Shown piece after piece: positions 1 to 7,399 of a stretch of 64,000 bases of DNA. The notes beneath the pieces are model-generated. The model saw only the letters and a list, made by a program, of their open reading frames with translations. It was not told the origin of the DNA and searched no databases. Position 1 is the first letter of the stretch. The number at the start of each line of letters is the position of its first letter. Source of the stretch: Siminovitchia fordii DSM 16014 = CIP 108821 (lineage in GTDB: Bacteria > Bacillota > Bacilli > Bacillales > Bacillaceae_C); NCBI RefSeq assembly GCF_000374565.1, contig NZ_KB894699.1:1-64000 (forward strand), given 5' to 3'. The position numbers and the translations under genes are program-made.

Positions 1-158
1 TGAAGAGAATCAACCCATTCCGCCATCTCCGAAGGAGATCTCTTTAAGTGCCTGTAAACAGTTGTTCGAGAAACCCCTAACTTTTCAGCTATCTTTGTCT
101 GACTAAATCCTTGCTTTAATAATTGCTTTATCTCCATGTACATTTCCCACTTATCCAC
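1..158 (-). CDS. IS21-family transposase (IstA-like), N-terminal part, runs off the window
   Basis: The minus strand reads from a GTG at 158 to the window edge without a stop. The 52 visible residues begin VDKWEMYMEIKQLLKQG and contain a helix-turn-helix (QTKIAEKLGVSRTTVYRHL), which is the N-terminal DNA-binding part of IS21-type IstA transposases. IstA recognises the ends of the element and carries out strand transfer together with the IstB ATPase; the DDE domain and istB would lie outside the window. I could not identify the terminal inverted repeat in the 100 bases upstream. Family assignment rests only on the HTH region, so a resolvase-type HTH protein remains possible. Confidence 0.6.
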   Translation of the reverse strand, partial: MDKWEMYMEIKQLLKQGFSQTKIAEKLGVSRTTVYRHLKRSPSEMAEWVDSL

Positions 159-264
159 CTTCGCTAACCTCCACTGCAAGTATGAACTATGATCATTTTA
201 CAGTGATAGGTTGATATTTTTTGCTGGTATATTTGGGTAAATAAGCGTTTCATCTTATCAAGCA

Positions 265-570
265 AAAACTGTACACTTTATTCTAGCAGTCACAGCACGT
301 CGAGTACTTTATCAGATGTCTATGATGATGTTAGCAAATGGGAAACGAAGACCTACTGTCTTTAAAGCTTACTACGATCGTAAAGTGGAAGAAGGAATGA
401 TAAAGAAAAAGGCGATTGGTCACCTCTGTGGTAAAATTGCAAATTTAATCTATACAATTTTAAAAAGTGGCCAAAAATACGACCCTAAAATACATGCGGC
501 AGCTTGTGGTATAGAGTGGGATGAAGTATATGAGTTAGAAGAAAAAACAGAGCCCGTGTTATTGAGATAA
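265..570 (+). pseudogene. IS110-family transposase, C-terminal relic
   Basis: The frame encodes about 100 residues including FKAYYDRKVEEGMIKKKAIGH and IYTILKSGQKYDP. This matches the C-terminal end of IS110-type transposases (transposase_20 region, usually an AYYxRKxxEGKxxxxA segment followed by a VLKxxxxYDP tail). The N-terminal DEDD catalytic domain is missing and no plausible start or ribosome site precedes the frame, so this is the 3' stub of a dead element. It lies next to another transposase fragment, which marks the area as an insertion hot spot. Confidence 0.65.
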
Positions 571-638
571 CGGGCGGTTTGGTTGAATATCGACTTGTAT
601 TTCTATGTTAGCATTTTATCTAAAGGCGGAGAACTATA

Positions 639-1676
639 TTGATTAATGAATTAAAAGAGCTGGTTAAAAATTCAAGTGAAGATGAGGTGAAATCATTATT
701 ATTTCAAATTCTACTTAGAATTAATATGGTTAAAGAAACGAAATATTCAGAGGGGAAGTTTACCAATGACCTGAAAAAGATATATACAGATTTTCTAAAT
801 TATAAATCCGCGAAAACAATTAATGAGAATGAAAAAGACTATGAGGTTGTCCATATTATATTCGGTGATTCACCCTCGGGTAGTTTAAAAATGGTACTAA
901 GAGATATGGAATTACAAAACAAGGAAAAGGTTATCTCCTTTTCGGATTTGTTTTCTATTGGTCCAGTTTGGAGATTACATGAAGAGATAGGTCTTACCAA
1001 AAGGTATGAATGGTTAAAAAATCATATTAATTTTGATGAAGAATTTATGGACAAATACCAAGTTGATTTTAATAATACAACCATAAACATTAACGCTATT
1101 CCTCAAAATGTACCAATTATCATTTGGGTAGGCAATAACTCTCATGAACAAACTGCTTTAAGGTATGTTTTATATTTATTGAGAGCAAAAATAAACAATA
1201 TTATTTTAATAAATACAACTACAAATTATAAAAATCAATTTCATATACCAGAGATTGAATACTTCCCTTTACACACAGGAGAAATTACACCTGAGAAATT
1301 AAGATTGATCTATGAAAAAAATAGGACGGCTCAACCTTTGTCTAAAGAGGAACGGAAAAAGTTCGAGGAAGATTGGGAAGCGTTATCTACTAAACAAGAA
1401 GTTCTTAGAATATGGGAAAATAAGGAACTATATAGTGTTAATGAAGACTATTACGATGACTACATCATAAATACTACTCGAAACTTACATAATGAGCAAA
1501 AGAGTAAAGGATTTATGAAATCGGCACGAGTTATTGGTCAAGTCGTTGGACATTTAAATCAATATATTGGTGACCTATATGTTGAATATAGGGTTAGACA
1601 TTTAATAATGGATGGAGTTTTTGAAATACAAGGTATTCCAAAAGCAATGAGATTTTACAGCGTGCAACTACGTTAA
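639..1676 (+). CDS. DUF1835 domain-containing protein
   Basis: A 345-residue soluble protein with no signal peptide or membrane segment. Residues about 70-190 (VVHIIFGDSPSGSLKM ... WVGNNSHEQTALRYVLYLL) fit the DUF1835 family, whose members begin with a Rossmann-like VHIxxGDSxAGxL segment; the C-terminal part (about 210-345) fits the accompanying DUF3658-type helical domain. The biochemical role of this family is not known to me. The start is TTG at 639, preceded by AAGGCGG at 623-629. It is monocistronic and closed by a strong hairpin at 1752. Its flanks are transposase relics on one side and a protease relic on the other, so it may be accessory cargo. Confidence 0.75.
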   Translation: MINELKELVKNSSEDEVKSLLFQILLRINMVKETKYSEGKFTNDLKKIYTDFLNYKSAKTINENEKDYEVVHIIFGDSPSGSLKMVLRDMELQNKEKVISFSDLFSIGPVWRLHEEIGLTKRYEWLKNHINFDEEFMDKYQVDFNNTTININAIPQNVPIIIWVGNNSHEQTALRYVLYLLRAKINNIILINTTTNYKNQFHIPEIEYFPLHTGEITPEKLRLIYEKNRTAQPLSKEERKKFEEDWEALSTKQEVLRIWENKELYSVNEDYYDDYIINTTRNLHNEQKSKGFMKSARVIGQVVGHLNQYIGDLYVEYRVRHLIMDGVFEIQGIPKAMRFYSVQLR

Positions 1677-1751
1677 TATTTTTGTACAAACGAAGCTTTT
1701 TCTTGAATAAATAACAATGTTTATTCATTTCCCTAAGTTCATTAAAATGCC

Positions 1752-1797
1752 AATAACCCCTGTTTCTTAATCAAAGTCAGGGGTTATTTCTATTTTT
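1752..1797 (+). terminator. Rho-independent terminator after the DUF1835 gene
   Basis: An 11-bp perfect stem, AATAACCCCTG (1752-1762) with CAGGGGTTATT (1778-1788), is followed by TCTATTTTT. It sits 76 bases after the stop codon of the DUF1835 gene. Confidence 0.8.
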
Positions 1798-1863
1798 AAT
1801 GAGTATAGTTTACTTTGAAAACACTACACTACATTTAAAAAGCACACGTTATCGATTAAATTA

Positions 1864-2196
1864 GTGTGGGCTTCGAAAATCCTTAATAAAAAAGTGAAAC
1901 AAGACAGAAAAAAGGGTATTGGCTTACATCTAAATTTCTTTGGTATTGGCGTGTTTTGTATTTTATTTGCCTATGATCATGGCAAAAGGGTTTTTAGAAA
2001 AACTTTTTAAGAATATAGGGATTCGGAAGTAAACGAATTTGTTGTATCACATCAAACATATCAGAGAAGCTCTGGATCTCCTATAATAAGGTGTTCCGAT
2101 GGATTATTGTGTGGAATAGTAAGAGGATGTTTAGCACCGCCAGAAATGCTTTCAATTGGAAATATACCTATTGGAAGTGATTCAAATATTACCTAA
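1864..2196 (+). pseudogene. Relic of a trypsin-like serine protease
   Basis: One frame runs from about 1864 to the stop at 2194 and is interrupted by a single in-frame TAA at 2008-2010. It encodes EVNEFVVSHQTYQRSSGSPI and then IVRGCLAPPE. The SSGSP segment fits the serine-nucleophile motif (GxSGxP) of trypsin-like peptidases, and the residues after it fit the C-terminal strand of that fold. The part that would carry the catalytic His and Asp is missing or unrecognisable, so the enzyme is dead. The neighbouring small membrane protein relic may have been its partner. The family call depends mainly on the one motif. Confidence 0.45.
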
Positions 2197-2221
2197 GCGG
2201 TTAACGCATCTATAATATAAA

Positions 2222-2634
2222 CCTGATGATTTTATTGGAGAATTACCTTCGGACTGAAGTCTTACGTAACTACTTTAGAAAATCGTGGTTTTACATATGA
2301 GCAAATAGGGGGCCAAATGTCGAATAATCCTTCTTTTGGTTTAGTGGCAAAAGGAGGAAACAAATGGAATGAGGATTTGTTTTCAAAAATAATGGACGAG
2401 TTAAGAATAATATTATGTACCGAAGACAGTAAGTATATTGAACTTAGAAATAAACTATCAGACGAAGGTAATATTTCAGCAAAAGCAATAACAGCCGTGA
2501 TATCAGGGTGGGTTGGAAATATTATAGGTGTAGCAGCAGCTATTTGCGTTCCTTTTGTAATACTTGTAATAGCTTCAATTTTAAACGTAGGGTTATCGGA
2601 GTTTTGTGGTGTGGGAAACATCAATCCAGATTAA
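2222..2634 (+). pseudogene. Relic of a small protein with a C-terminal transmembrane helix
   Basis: The longest open part begins at ATG 2317 (105 residues) and ends at 2634. In-frame coding sense extends upstream (ITFGLKSYVTTLENRGFTYE), and a different frame reads YKPDDFIGELPSD just before it (2216-2254), so the original start has been shifted out of frame at about 2255. The N-terminal part is soluble and charged; residues about 60-95 of the open part form a long hydrophobic segment (IGVAAAICVPFVILVIAS). I do not recognise the family. It directly follows the trypsin-like relic, the layout of a protease plus small-protein pair. Confidence 0.4.
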
Positions 2635-3263
2635 CCACTAATGGGCTCAGTCGGTTTTATTGTAAGAGGCAAGGGAGAAAAAACAAATATTCTTGATATT
2701 GGATCGGGCGCGTTGATCTAAGAAGAACAAATAGTTTTAAAAAAATAAGTTGAACTTAATGAACGTTTTGTGAACTTTATTCATATAGTCATAACAACTA
2801 TCGTTGATACAATATTAGTGTAGGTAGCCCATTCCACACTCTCTAAACTTTGAGGACTTCTTAACAGGAGTCCTTTTTTCTTTATTTCAAAATAGGAAAG
2901 GCTGTGGTCTATTATGGAACATTCTATAATTATTGAACAGGTTATATCCTTAAGAGCTCTGCAATTTTGAGAATGAATCAGTTGAAGACTGGGAATGAGG
3001 GTGACCAATATGAAATGAGTAAGAGTAACAAAGCGATCCGGTTTGGCAATGGATCAATGTGATGACTTACAAGTGTCGTTTAAATTGCAAAATCAAACGT
3101 TGATGGCCGCAGAACAAAGTGTTCCTTTTTCTTCGATTGAAAAGAACATTACTAATGAATTGAAAATCAGTAATGGTGCTCGGTGAAAGGCGAAAGTAAG
3201 AACAAAGCCGAAAGATGATGAACAGGATATACAAAGATAATTAGTAAGTGAGGAGAGGTTTTT
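2635..3263. other. 629-base stretch without a supported gene
   Basis: Only short open frames are present. One at about 3051-3186 (starting ATGGATCAATGTGATGAC) encodes about 44 residues without a ribosome site and is preceded by another short frame starting MSKSNKAIRF that stops early; together they look like remains of small genes. No tRNA, repeat or clear terminator was seen. Confidence 0.4.
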
Positions 3264-3431
3264 ATGAGGATCACAGTTGAACAAAATGGTCATCAAATGG
3301 ATGCAGTATTAGGGTTGGTAAAGGAAATACGCGGGGAAACGGCTGTTTTTTTGATTATTGGTGAAGAAGTTGCGGTCAATGCGGCTGGTTCTACTATTAA
3401 CAACCTAAGAAAAATAATAGAAGAGAAATGA
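3264..3431 (+). CDS. Small hypothetical protein, 55 residues
   Basis: ATG at 3264 follows a good ribosome site (AGGAGAGG, 3251-3258) at normal spacing. The product begins MRITVEQNGHQMDAVLGLVK and ends TINNLRKIIEEK, and is acidic/basic mixed without membrane segments or cysteines. I do not recognise it. The good ribosome site and the balanced composition favour a translated gene, but it sits in a decayed area and could be the leftover of a larger one. Confidence 0.35.
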   Translation: MRITVEQNGHQMDAVLGLVKEIRGETAVFLIIGEEVAVNAAGSTINNLRKIIEEK

Positions 3432-3633
3432 ATCAGCTCTCATACCCATCCACTTGAAACAAAGAGTATCCTACTAGAGGCAAAAGTACCGGAAATCCTT
3501 TTGGATGAATTGGCAGGAGCCGTTGATGAAAATCAGATTCAAATGTTGGAGGATAGAAAATGAACAAGTTTTCATTGATAAATATACTATATGGGGGTAT
3601 ATTATAAATATAAGAGAAAAGGAAGTGATCCAT

Positions 3634-3936
3634 TTGGATAAATTCTTACATGACCACCCCAGTAAACCAAGAACACAGGATGAAAAGCAAAAAGTCATTA
3701 ACCGTTTAAAACGTATAGAAGGTCAAGTACGTGGAATACAGAAAATGGTAGAAGAAGATCGATATTGTGTAGATATTTTAGTACAAATTAGTGCAATTCA
3801 ATCCGCTTTAAAAAATGTAGGTTTCGCTGTCACTGAACGACATATCAACCATTGTGTCAGTGATGCGATTAGACAAGGTGAAGGTAAAGAAACGATTGAG
3901 GAATTAATGGAGGTTTTAAAACAATTTTCCAAGTAA
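3634..3936 (+). CDS. csoR: CsoR-family metal-sensing repressor
   Basis: A 100-residue all-helical regulator of the CsoR/RcnR/FrmR family. It holds the family's helix (KQKVINRLKRIEGQVRGIQK) and the Cu(I) ligand set: Cys in RYCVDILVQ, and His and Cys in HINHC (His-x3-Cys). The Cys-His-Cys pattern is that of copper-sensing CsoR rather than CstR (Cys-Cys). TTG at 3634 is the best start because AAAGGAAG (3618-3625) lies just upstream; the open frame extends further 5' but that part does not look like the family. In related bacteria csoR precedes copZ-copA; here no copper pump is adjacent, so its targets must lie elsewhere or are lost. Confidence 0.85.
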   Translation: MDKFLHDHPSKPRTQDEKQKVINRLKRIEGQVRGIQKMVEEDRYCVDILVQISAIQSALKNVGFAVTERHINHCVSDAIRQGEGKETIEELMEVLKQFSK

Positions 3937-3970
3937 TGAGGGAGTGTTTATGAACAAAATAAATTATAAA

Positions 3971-4007
3971 GCAGGTAAAAAAATTGAGTTTCTTTACCTG
4001 CATTTTT
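3971..4007. terminator. Terminator hairpin between csoR and the convergent permease
   Basis: GCAGGTAAA (3971-3979) pairs with TTTACCTGC (3993-4001), followed by ATTTTTA. It lies between convergent genes and could serve both strands. Confidence 0.65.
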
Positions 4008-4086
4008 ATACTGTTTCATCTGTATAACTGATAAATAAACATGATTAGAATAGTAACGTGATGCAACTTATACGAATAAGCAAATC

Positions 4087-5433
4087 CTATGCTGTTTCGT
4101 CAGCTTCGGTTCCCAATTTAAGTTCCGGAGGACGCTGTTTAAAACCTTTCGTCAAGAAAAGCAGGTAGACGAGACCAAGGGCAAACCATATACTTCCCAA
4201 TACTTTTGAGTGGATGTCCAGATTGAGGAGCAGCCAAAAATCGAGTAACGCTCCAATGCCCGGCAGGATTAAGTATAGTATTGTACCTTTGATAGACCGC
4301 TGTTTCTGTCGGATGAAATAATAGAAAATTACAGCAATATTCACGCTAATAAAGGCAATAAATGCTCCAAAGTTAATAAATGAAGCGAGAAGCGTTAAGC
4401 TCAAAACGAGTGCAAGAAGAGATATCGTACCGATTATTAGGATATTATTGACCGGTGTTTGGAACTTATGATGTAATCTACCAAAAAATTTCGGAAGCTG
4501 CCCGTCACGCCCCATGGCAAACAAGACACGAGATGCGCTCGCTTGGGATGACATTGCCGAACCAAAAGCGGTTATGGCGTATACGGCTAAAAACAGTGAA
4601 GAAAAAAGTTTTCCGCCGACAAAAGTAATAATCTCATGTGAAGCAGAATCCGGATCAGTAAATGTTGTATAGTCTGGCCATACATTGTGCGCGAAATAAG
4701 AAACCGACATAAAAATCGCTCCACCCACAAGCGTAATGATAAAAACAGCCCTTGGAATTGTCTTTTCCGGGTTGATGGTTTCTTCTGCGAAAGCTGTAGC
4801 TGAATCAAAACCAAGGAAAGAGAAACATAAAAGAGCGGCGCCGGCTACTAAATACGAAAAGGACTCTTCGGGATTATAAAAAGGCTCAAAGTTAAATATT
4901 GTACCTGTACCTGCTCCGCCAGTAATTTCTTTTGCTGATAAACAAATAAAAATGAATATGAACACAAGGGAGAAAATACTAATAAAAGCATTGGCCAATG
5001 TAGCTAATCTGATACCTAATACGTTAACGGTTGTGACAACTAGAAGCATTGCCAATATCCAAACATAGCTTGGAACAGAAGGAAAGGCTGCCGAAAAGAA
5101 GATTCCAAACAGCAAATAGTTGACCATTGGAATGAATAAATAATCCATTAACACAGCCCACCCAACCATGAATCCAACATAGGGGTTAATTGATTTTTGA
5201 GTGTATGCGTAAGCTGATCCCGCAGATGGAACGACTTTTGCCATTTGACCATAACTATATGCGGTAAAAAGCATAACAATCAGGGCCAGTAAATAAGACC
5301 CTGAAACCATTCCATGTGATAATTCAGCAGCAATGCCATATGTGCTGAATACGGTTGCAAGGGCCATAAAAGAAAAGCCGAAAAGGACCACAGGAATAAG
5401 AGTAAGTGAACGGTTCAATTGGTTTTGTTGCAT
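4087..5433 (-). CDS. APC-family amino acid/polyamine permease
   Basis: A 448-residue integral membrane protein with about 12 hydrophobic segments. The N-terminal helix pair (TLIPVVLFGFSFMALATVFS ... YSYGQMAKVVPSAGSAYAYT) has the small-residue first helix and the PSAGSxYxY signature of the APC superfamily; overall it is closest to putrescine-importer-like permeases (PuuP type). It should sit in the cytoplasmic membrane and take up an amino acid or amine by proton symport; the substrate cannot be read from sequence. RBS AAGGAGG lies just before ATG 5433. It follows, on the same strand, the relic of an amidohydrolase, so the two may once have formed a catabolic operon. Confidence 0.85.
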   Translation of the reverse strand: MQQNQLNRSLTLIPVVLFGFSFMALATVFSTYGIAAELSHGMVSGSYLLALIVMLFTAYSYGQMAKVVPSAGSAYAYTQKSINPYVGFMVGWAVLMDYLFIPMVNYLLFGIFFSAAFPSVPSYVWILAMLLVVTTVNVLGIRLATLANAFISIFSLVFIFIFICLSAKEITGGAGTGTIFNFEPFYNPEESFSYLVAGAALLCFSFLGFDSATAFAEETINPEKTIPRAVFIITLVGGAIFMSVSYFAHNVWPDYTTFTDPDSASHEIITFVGGKLFSSLFLAVYAITAFGSAMSSQASASRVLFAMGRDGQLPKFFGRLHHKFQTPVNNILIIGTISLLALVLSLTLLASFINFGAFIAFISVNIAVIFYYFIRQKQRSIKGTILYLILPGIGALLDFWLLLNLDIHSKVLGSIWFALGLVYLLFLTKGFKQRPPELKLGTEADETA

Positions 5434-5540
5434 GTATATCCTCCTTTTTATAGCTAAAAATGTTTGCTTAAACTGTAAACGTTTTCTTTTTGGGAAGCGA
5501 GAAGTCCCGCCCTGGCGAAGGTTTCTGCATGTTATTTCTG

Positions 5541-5830
5541 TTAAACTGTTTTGGTTGTTTTTTCATAGACGATTTGTCCTTCAGCGATGGTAAGTTCGGC
5601 TTTTTTTCCAACATTTCTTTTTCTGGTATGTTGAACAAATTTGTGTAGGCAATTTTGCCTTTTTCAATCGTGCCAAATTTATATTTGTGGAAGACGGTAT
5701 AGGTTGAACCGTAAGTGCAAGCTAGTGCCAGTGGGACATTCTCCTGTTCATGCCACGGATCTATTAAGCATTGAGTTCGCAGCCGATCATTTGAGACTTC
5801 CGCCGAAGGACAGGCACGCCATGCTTTAAT
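5541..5830 (-). pseudogene. C-terminal relic of an amidohydrolase (YtcJ-like)
   Basis: Two minus-strand frames together give the end of a metal-dependent amidohydrolase: FGTIEKGKIAYTNLFNIPEK followed, in another frame, by KKAELTIAEGQIVYEKTTKT and a stop at 5541. The pattern GTIExGKxAD...IPExEM...TIxxGxIVYE is the usual C-terminal beta-sandwich end of this family. The frame changes in an A-run near 5608 and a piece between GKIA and NLF is missing. The catalytic barrel is gone. It faces a UbiD relic on the other strand near 5800, so a deletion joined the two remnants. Confidence 0.5.
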
Positions 5831-6125
5831 GGCTCTTTTTGGTCTCGATTCATACATCAAGCTCGCAATAGCCGTAGATGAAGACGTAAATGTTTATAGC
5901 GAAGAAGAAGTTCTTTGGGCCATGGCGACGAGATTTCAGGCGGATACGGATTCCTTCATTGTTCCTAAGGTGTTTTGCAATCGTCTTGACCCTTCAGCAG
6001 TGGACGGGATGTCGGCTAAATTAGGCATTGATGCCACCGCACCATTAGATTGGGACGTACAGCGAACATCACTCCCAGGAAAAGTAATAGAGGAAGTGAA
6101 TAGGTTGTTACAAAATAGGATATAG
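5797..6125 (+). pseudogene. C-terminal relic of a UbiD-family decarboxylase
   Basis: The frame, open from before ATG 5829, encodes GQARHALMALFGLDSYIKLA, then VDEDVNVYSEEEVLWAMATR and LGIDATAPLDWD. This is the C-terminal third of UbiD-type (de)carboxylases: the VDxDVDVxxxxxVxWAxATR segment and the IDATxP tail. UbiD enzymes use prenylated FMN made by UbiX, and a complete ubiX gene follows 450 bases downstream. The N-terminal two thirds, including the cofactor-binding region, are absent, so no activity is expected. Confidence 0.7.
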
Positions 6126-6256
6126 AGAATATTCTTAATTCGTTTAAATTGCTGATGGAGAATACCTGATTATATTCTTCGGCACGCTCGGAAGCTATCG
6201 ATGAGTTATTTAACATTTGACCGTGAATTGAGGGAAAGCAAGGGGAATGATTGTAA

Positions 6257-6523
6257 ATGGAACATAGGGACCATGTATTTTTATTAAGCTTACCTGATAA
6301 AAAAATTGGTATGACTTTTTGTAAATCTAAAGGGTTCGATAAGATGAAGGCACGTAAAGAAACCGAACACGTATTGGATAATGTGAAAGGTTTTGATTCC
6401 TATGAATTAAATTATTTAGGGGTTCTGAATTACAAAGATATGGACTTGGGCATAAAGGATCAATTGCATCATTTCGAAAAATATGATCCTGTTTGGCTGC
6501 TAGTATACGGGTTAAAAGGCTAA
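6257..6523 (+). CDS. Hypothetical protein, 88 residues, between ubiD relic and ubiX
   Basis: ATG 6257 follows AAGGGG at about 6240. The product starts MEHRDHVFLLSLPDKKIGM and ends FEKYDPVWLLVYGLKG; it is soluble, has one cysteine and no zinc-binding cysteines, so it is not the small BsdD/VdcD subunit found with UbiD/UbiX in other Bacillus operons. I do not recognise the family. It runs in the same direction as ubiX with 53 bases between them and is probably cotranscribed. It could be a subunit of the lost decarboxylase system or a fragment. Confidence 0.45.
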   Translation: MEHRDHVFLLSLPDKKIGMTFCKSKGFDKMKARKETEHVLDNVKGFDSYELNYLGVLNYKDMDLGIKDQLHHFEKYDPVWLLVYGLKG

Positions 6524-6576
6524 ATCCGGGAAATCTGTGCACCTCCCTAGAAGCTGCAATTTAGGAGGGACTAATC

Positions 6577-7146
6577 GTGAGAATTATCGTTGGAATAACG
6601 GGGGCGTCCGGTGCAATATACGGCATTCGAATGTTGGAAGCTCTAAATGATGCAGGTTTTGAGGTACATTTGATTTTAAGTAGTTGGGCTGAGAAAACAA
6701 TTGCTATCGAAACAGATTATAAAATTGAGGAGATTAGAAGCTTGGCTACACGGGTTTACAGCGCTTCTAACCAAGCTGCTATTATTTCTAGTGGATCATT
6801 TAACACAGACGGAATGATTATTGCGCCCTGTAGCATGAAATCATTAGCAGCCATTAGTCAAGGTTATGCAGACAATTTAATATCAAGAGCAGCAGATGTC
6901 GTTCTAAAGGAACGCCGTAAACTCGTTCTAATCCCACGCGAAACACCGCTTAACGCTATACATTTGGAGAACATGCTAAGGTTGAGTCAATTAGGTGCAA
7001 CCATTTTGCCGCCCATTCCCGCTTTTTATAATCATCCCAAGACCGTCACTGATATCGTAAATCATACAGTTTCAAGGACGTTGGATCAGTTCGGGATAGA
7101 TAATTCGCTAACTAAACGCTGGCTACAAAGGGAAACAGGTGGCTGA
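6577..7146 (+). CDS. ubiX: UbiX-family flavin prenyltransferase
   Basis: A 189-residue flavoprotein that transfers a dimethylallyl group to reduced FMN, producing the prenylated cofactor needed by UbiD decarboxylases. The N-terminal IIVGITGASGAIYGIRMLE is the FMN phosphate-binding loop of the family; MIIAPCSMKSLAAISQGYAD and RRKLVLIPRETPLNAIHLEN are its two other conserved blocks. The length is normal. GTG 6577 follows a strong ribosome site (TTAGGAGGG, 6561-6569). Its UbiD partner upstream is only a relic, so this gene either serves another UbiD enzyme in the genome or is on the way to loss. Confidence 0.93.
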   Translation: MRIIVGITGASGAIYGIRMLEALNDAGFEVHLILSSWAEKTIAIETDYKIEEIRSLATRVYSASNQAAIISSGSFNTDGMIIAPCSMKSLAAISQGYADNLISRAADVVLKERRKLVLIPRETPLNAIHLENMLRLSQLGATILPPIPAFYNHPKTVTDIVNHTVSRTLDQFGIDNSLTKRWLQRETGG

Positions 7147-7188
7147 TACAGATGAAGCATAGGGTGAACAATGTCAAATTGACGTTGT

Positions 7189-7299
7189 AGTAGAGTAGAA
7201 AACTGGAATTAGATATTGCCTTCTTGTCTTCGGGGTTTAGGGTACTCCACCTTACTAGGCCGACAAGGAGGCAAGTCCTTTTATTGCTACTACTCTACT
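7189..7299 (+). ncRNA. Candidate structured RNA element (nested stem-loops) upstream of the amidase
   Basis: Three nested paired regions occur in 111 bases: AGTAGAGTAG (7189-7198) with CTACTCTACT (7290-7299), GCCTTCTTGTC (7218-7228) with GACAAGGAGGC (7262-7272, one G-U), and TAGGGT (7238-7243) with ACCTTA (7249-7254, one G-U). No U-run follows the outer stem, so it is not a simple terminator. It ends 100 bases before the start codon of the acetamidase gene, in leader position. It matches no riboswitch class I can recall. A small inverted-repeat mobile element is the alternative. Confidence 0.35.
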
Positions 7300-7399
7300 T
7301 AAAAATTCCATGAGAGCAGATTCACAAGATGTAAAATTACTCCTGTTTCATAGGTTACCTATAATTGAATTATGGGGAAAATTTTGAGGGGGTTATGTT

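Noticed and set aside
2262-2624. 120-codon open frame on the minus strand
   Set aside because: It mirrors the plus-strand membrane-tail relic, has no ribosome site, and its hydrophobic pattern comes from the opposite strand.
5333-5593. 86-codon plus-strand frame across the permease start
   Set aside because: It is antisense to the permease N-terminus and its ribosome site; composition is that of a shadow frame.
6257-6523. Idea that the 88-residue gene is the BsdD/VdcD decarboxylase subunit
   Set aside because: That subunit has several paired cysteines; this protein has one cysteine and no similar motif.
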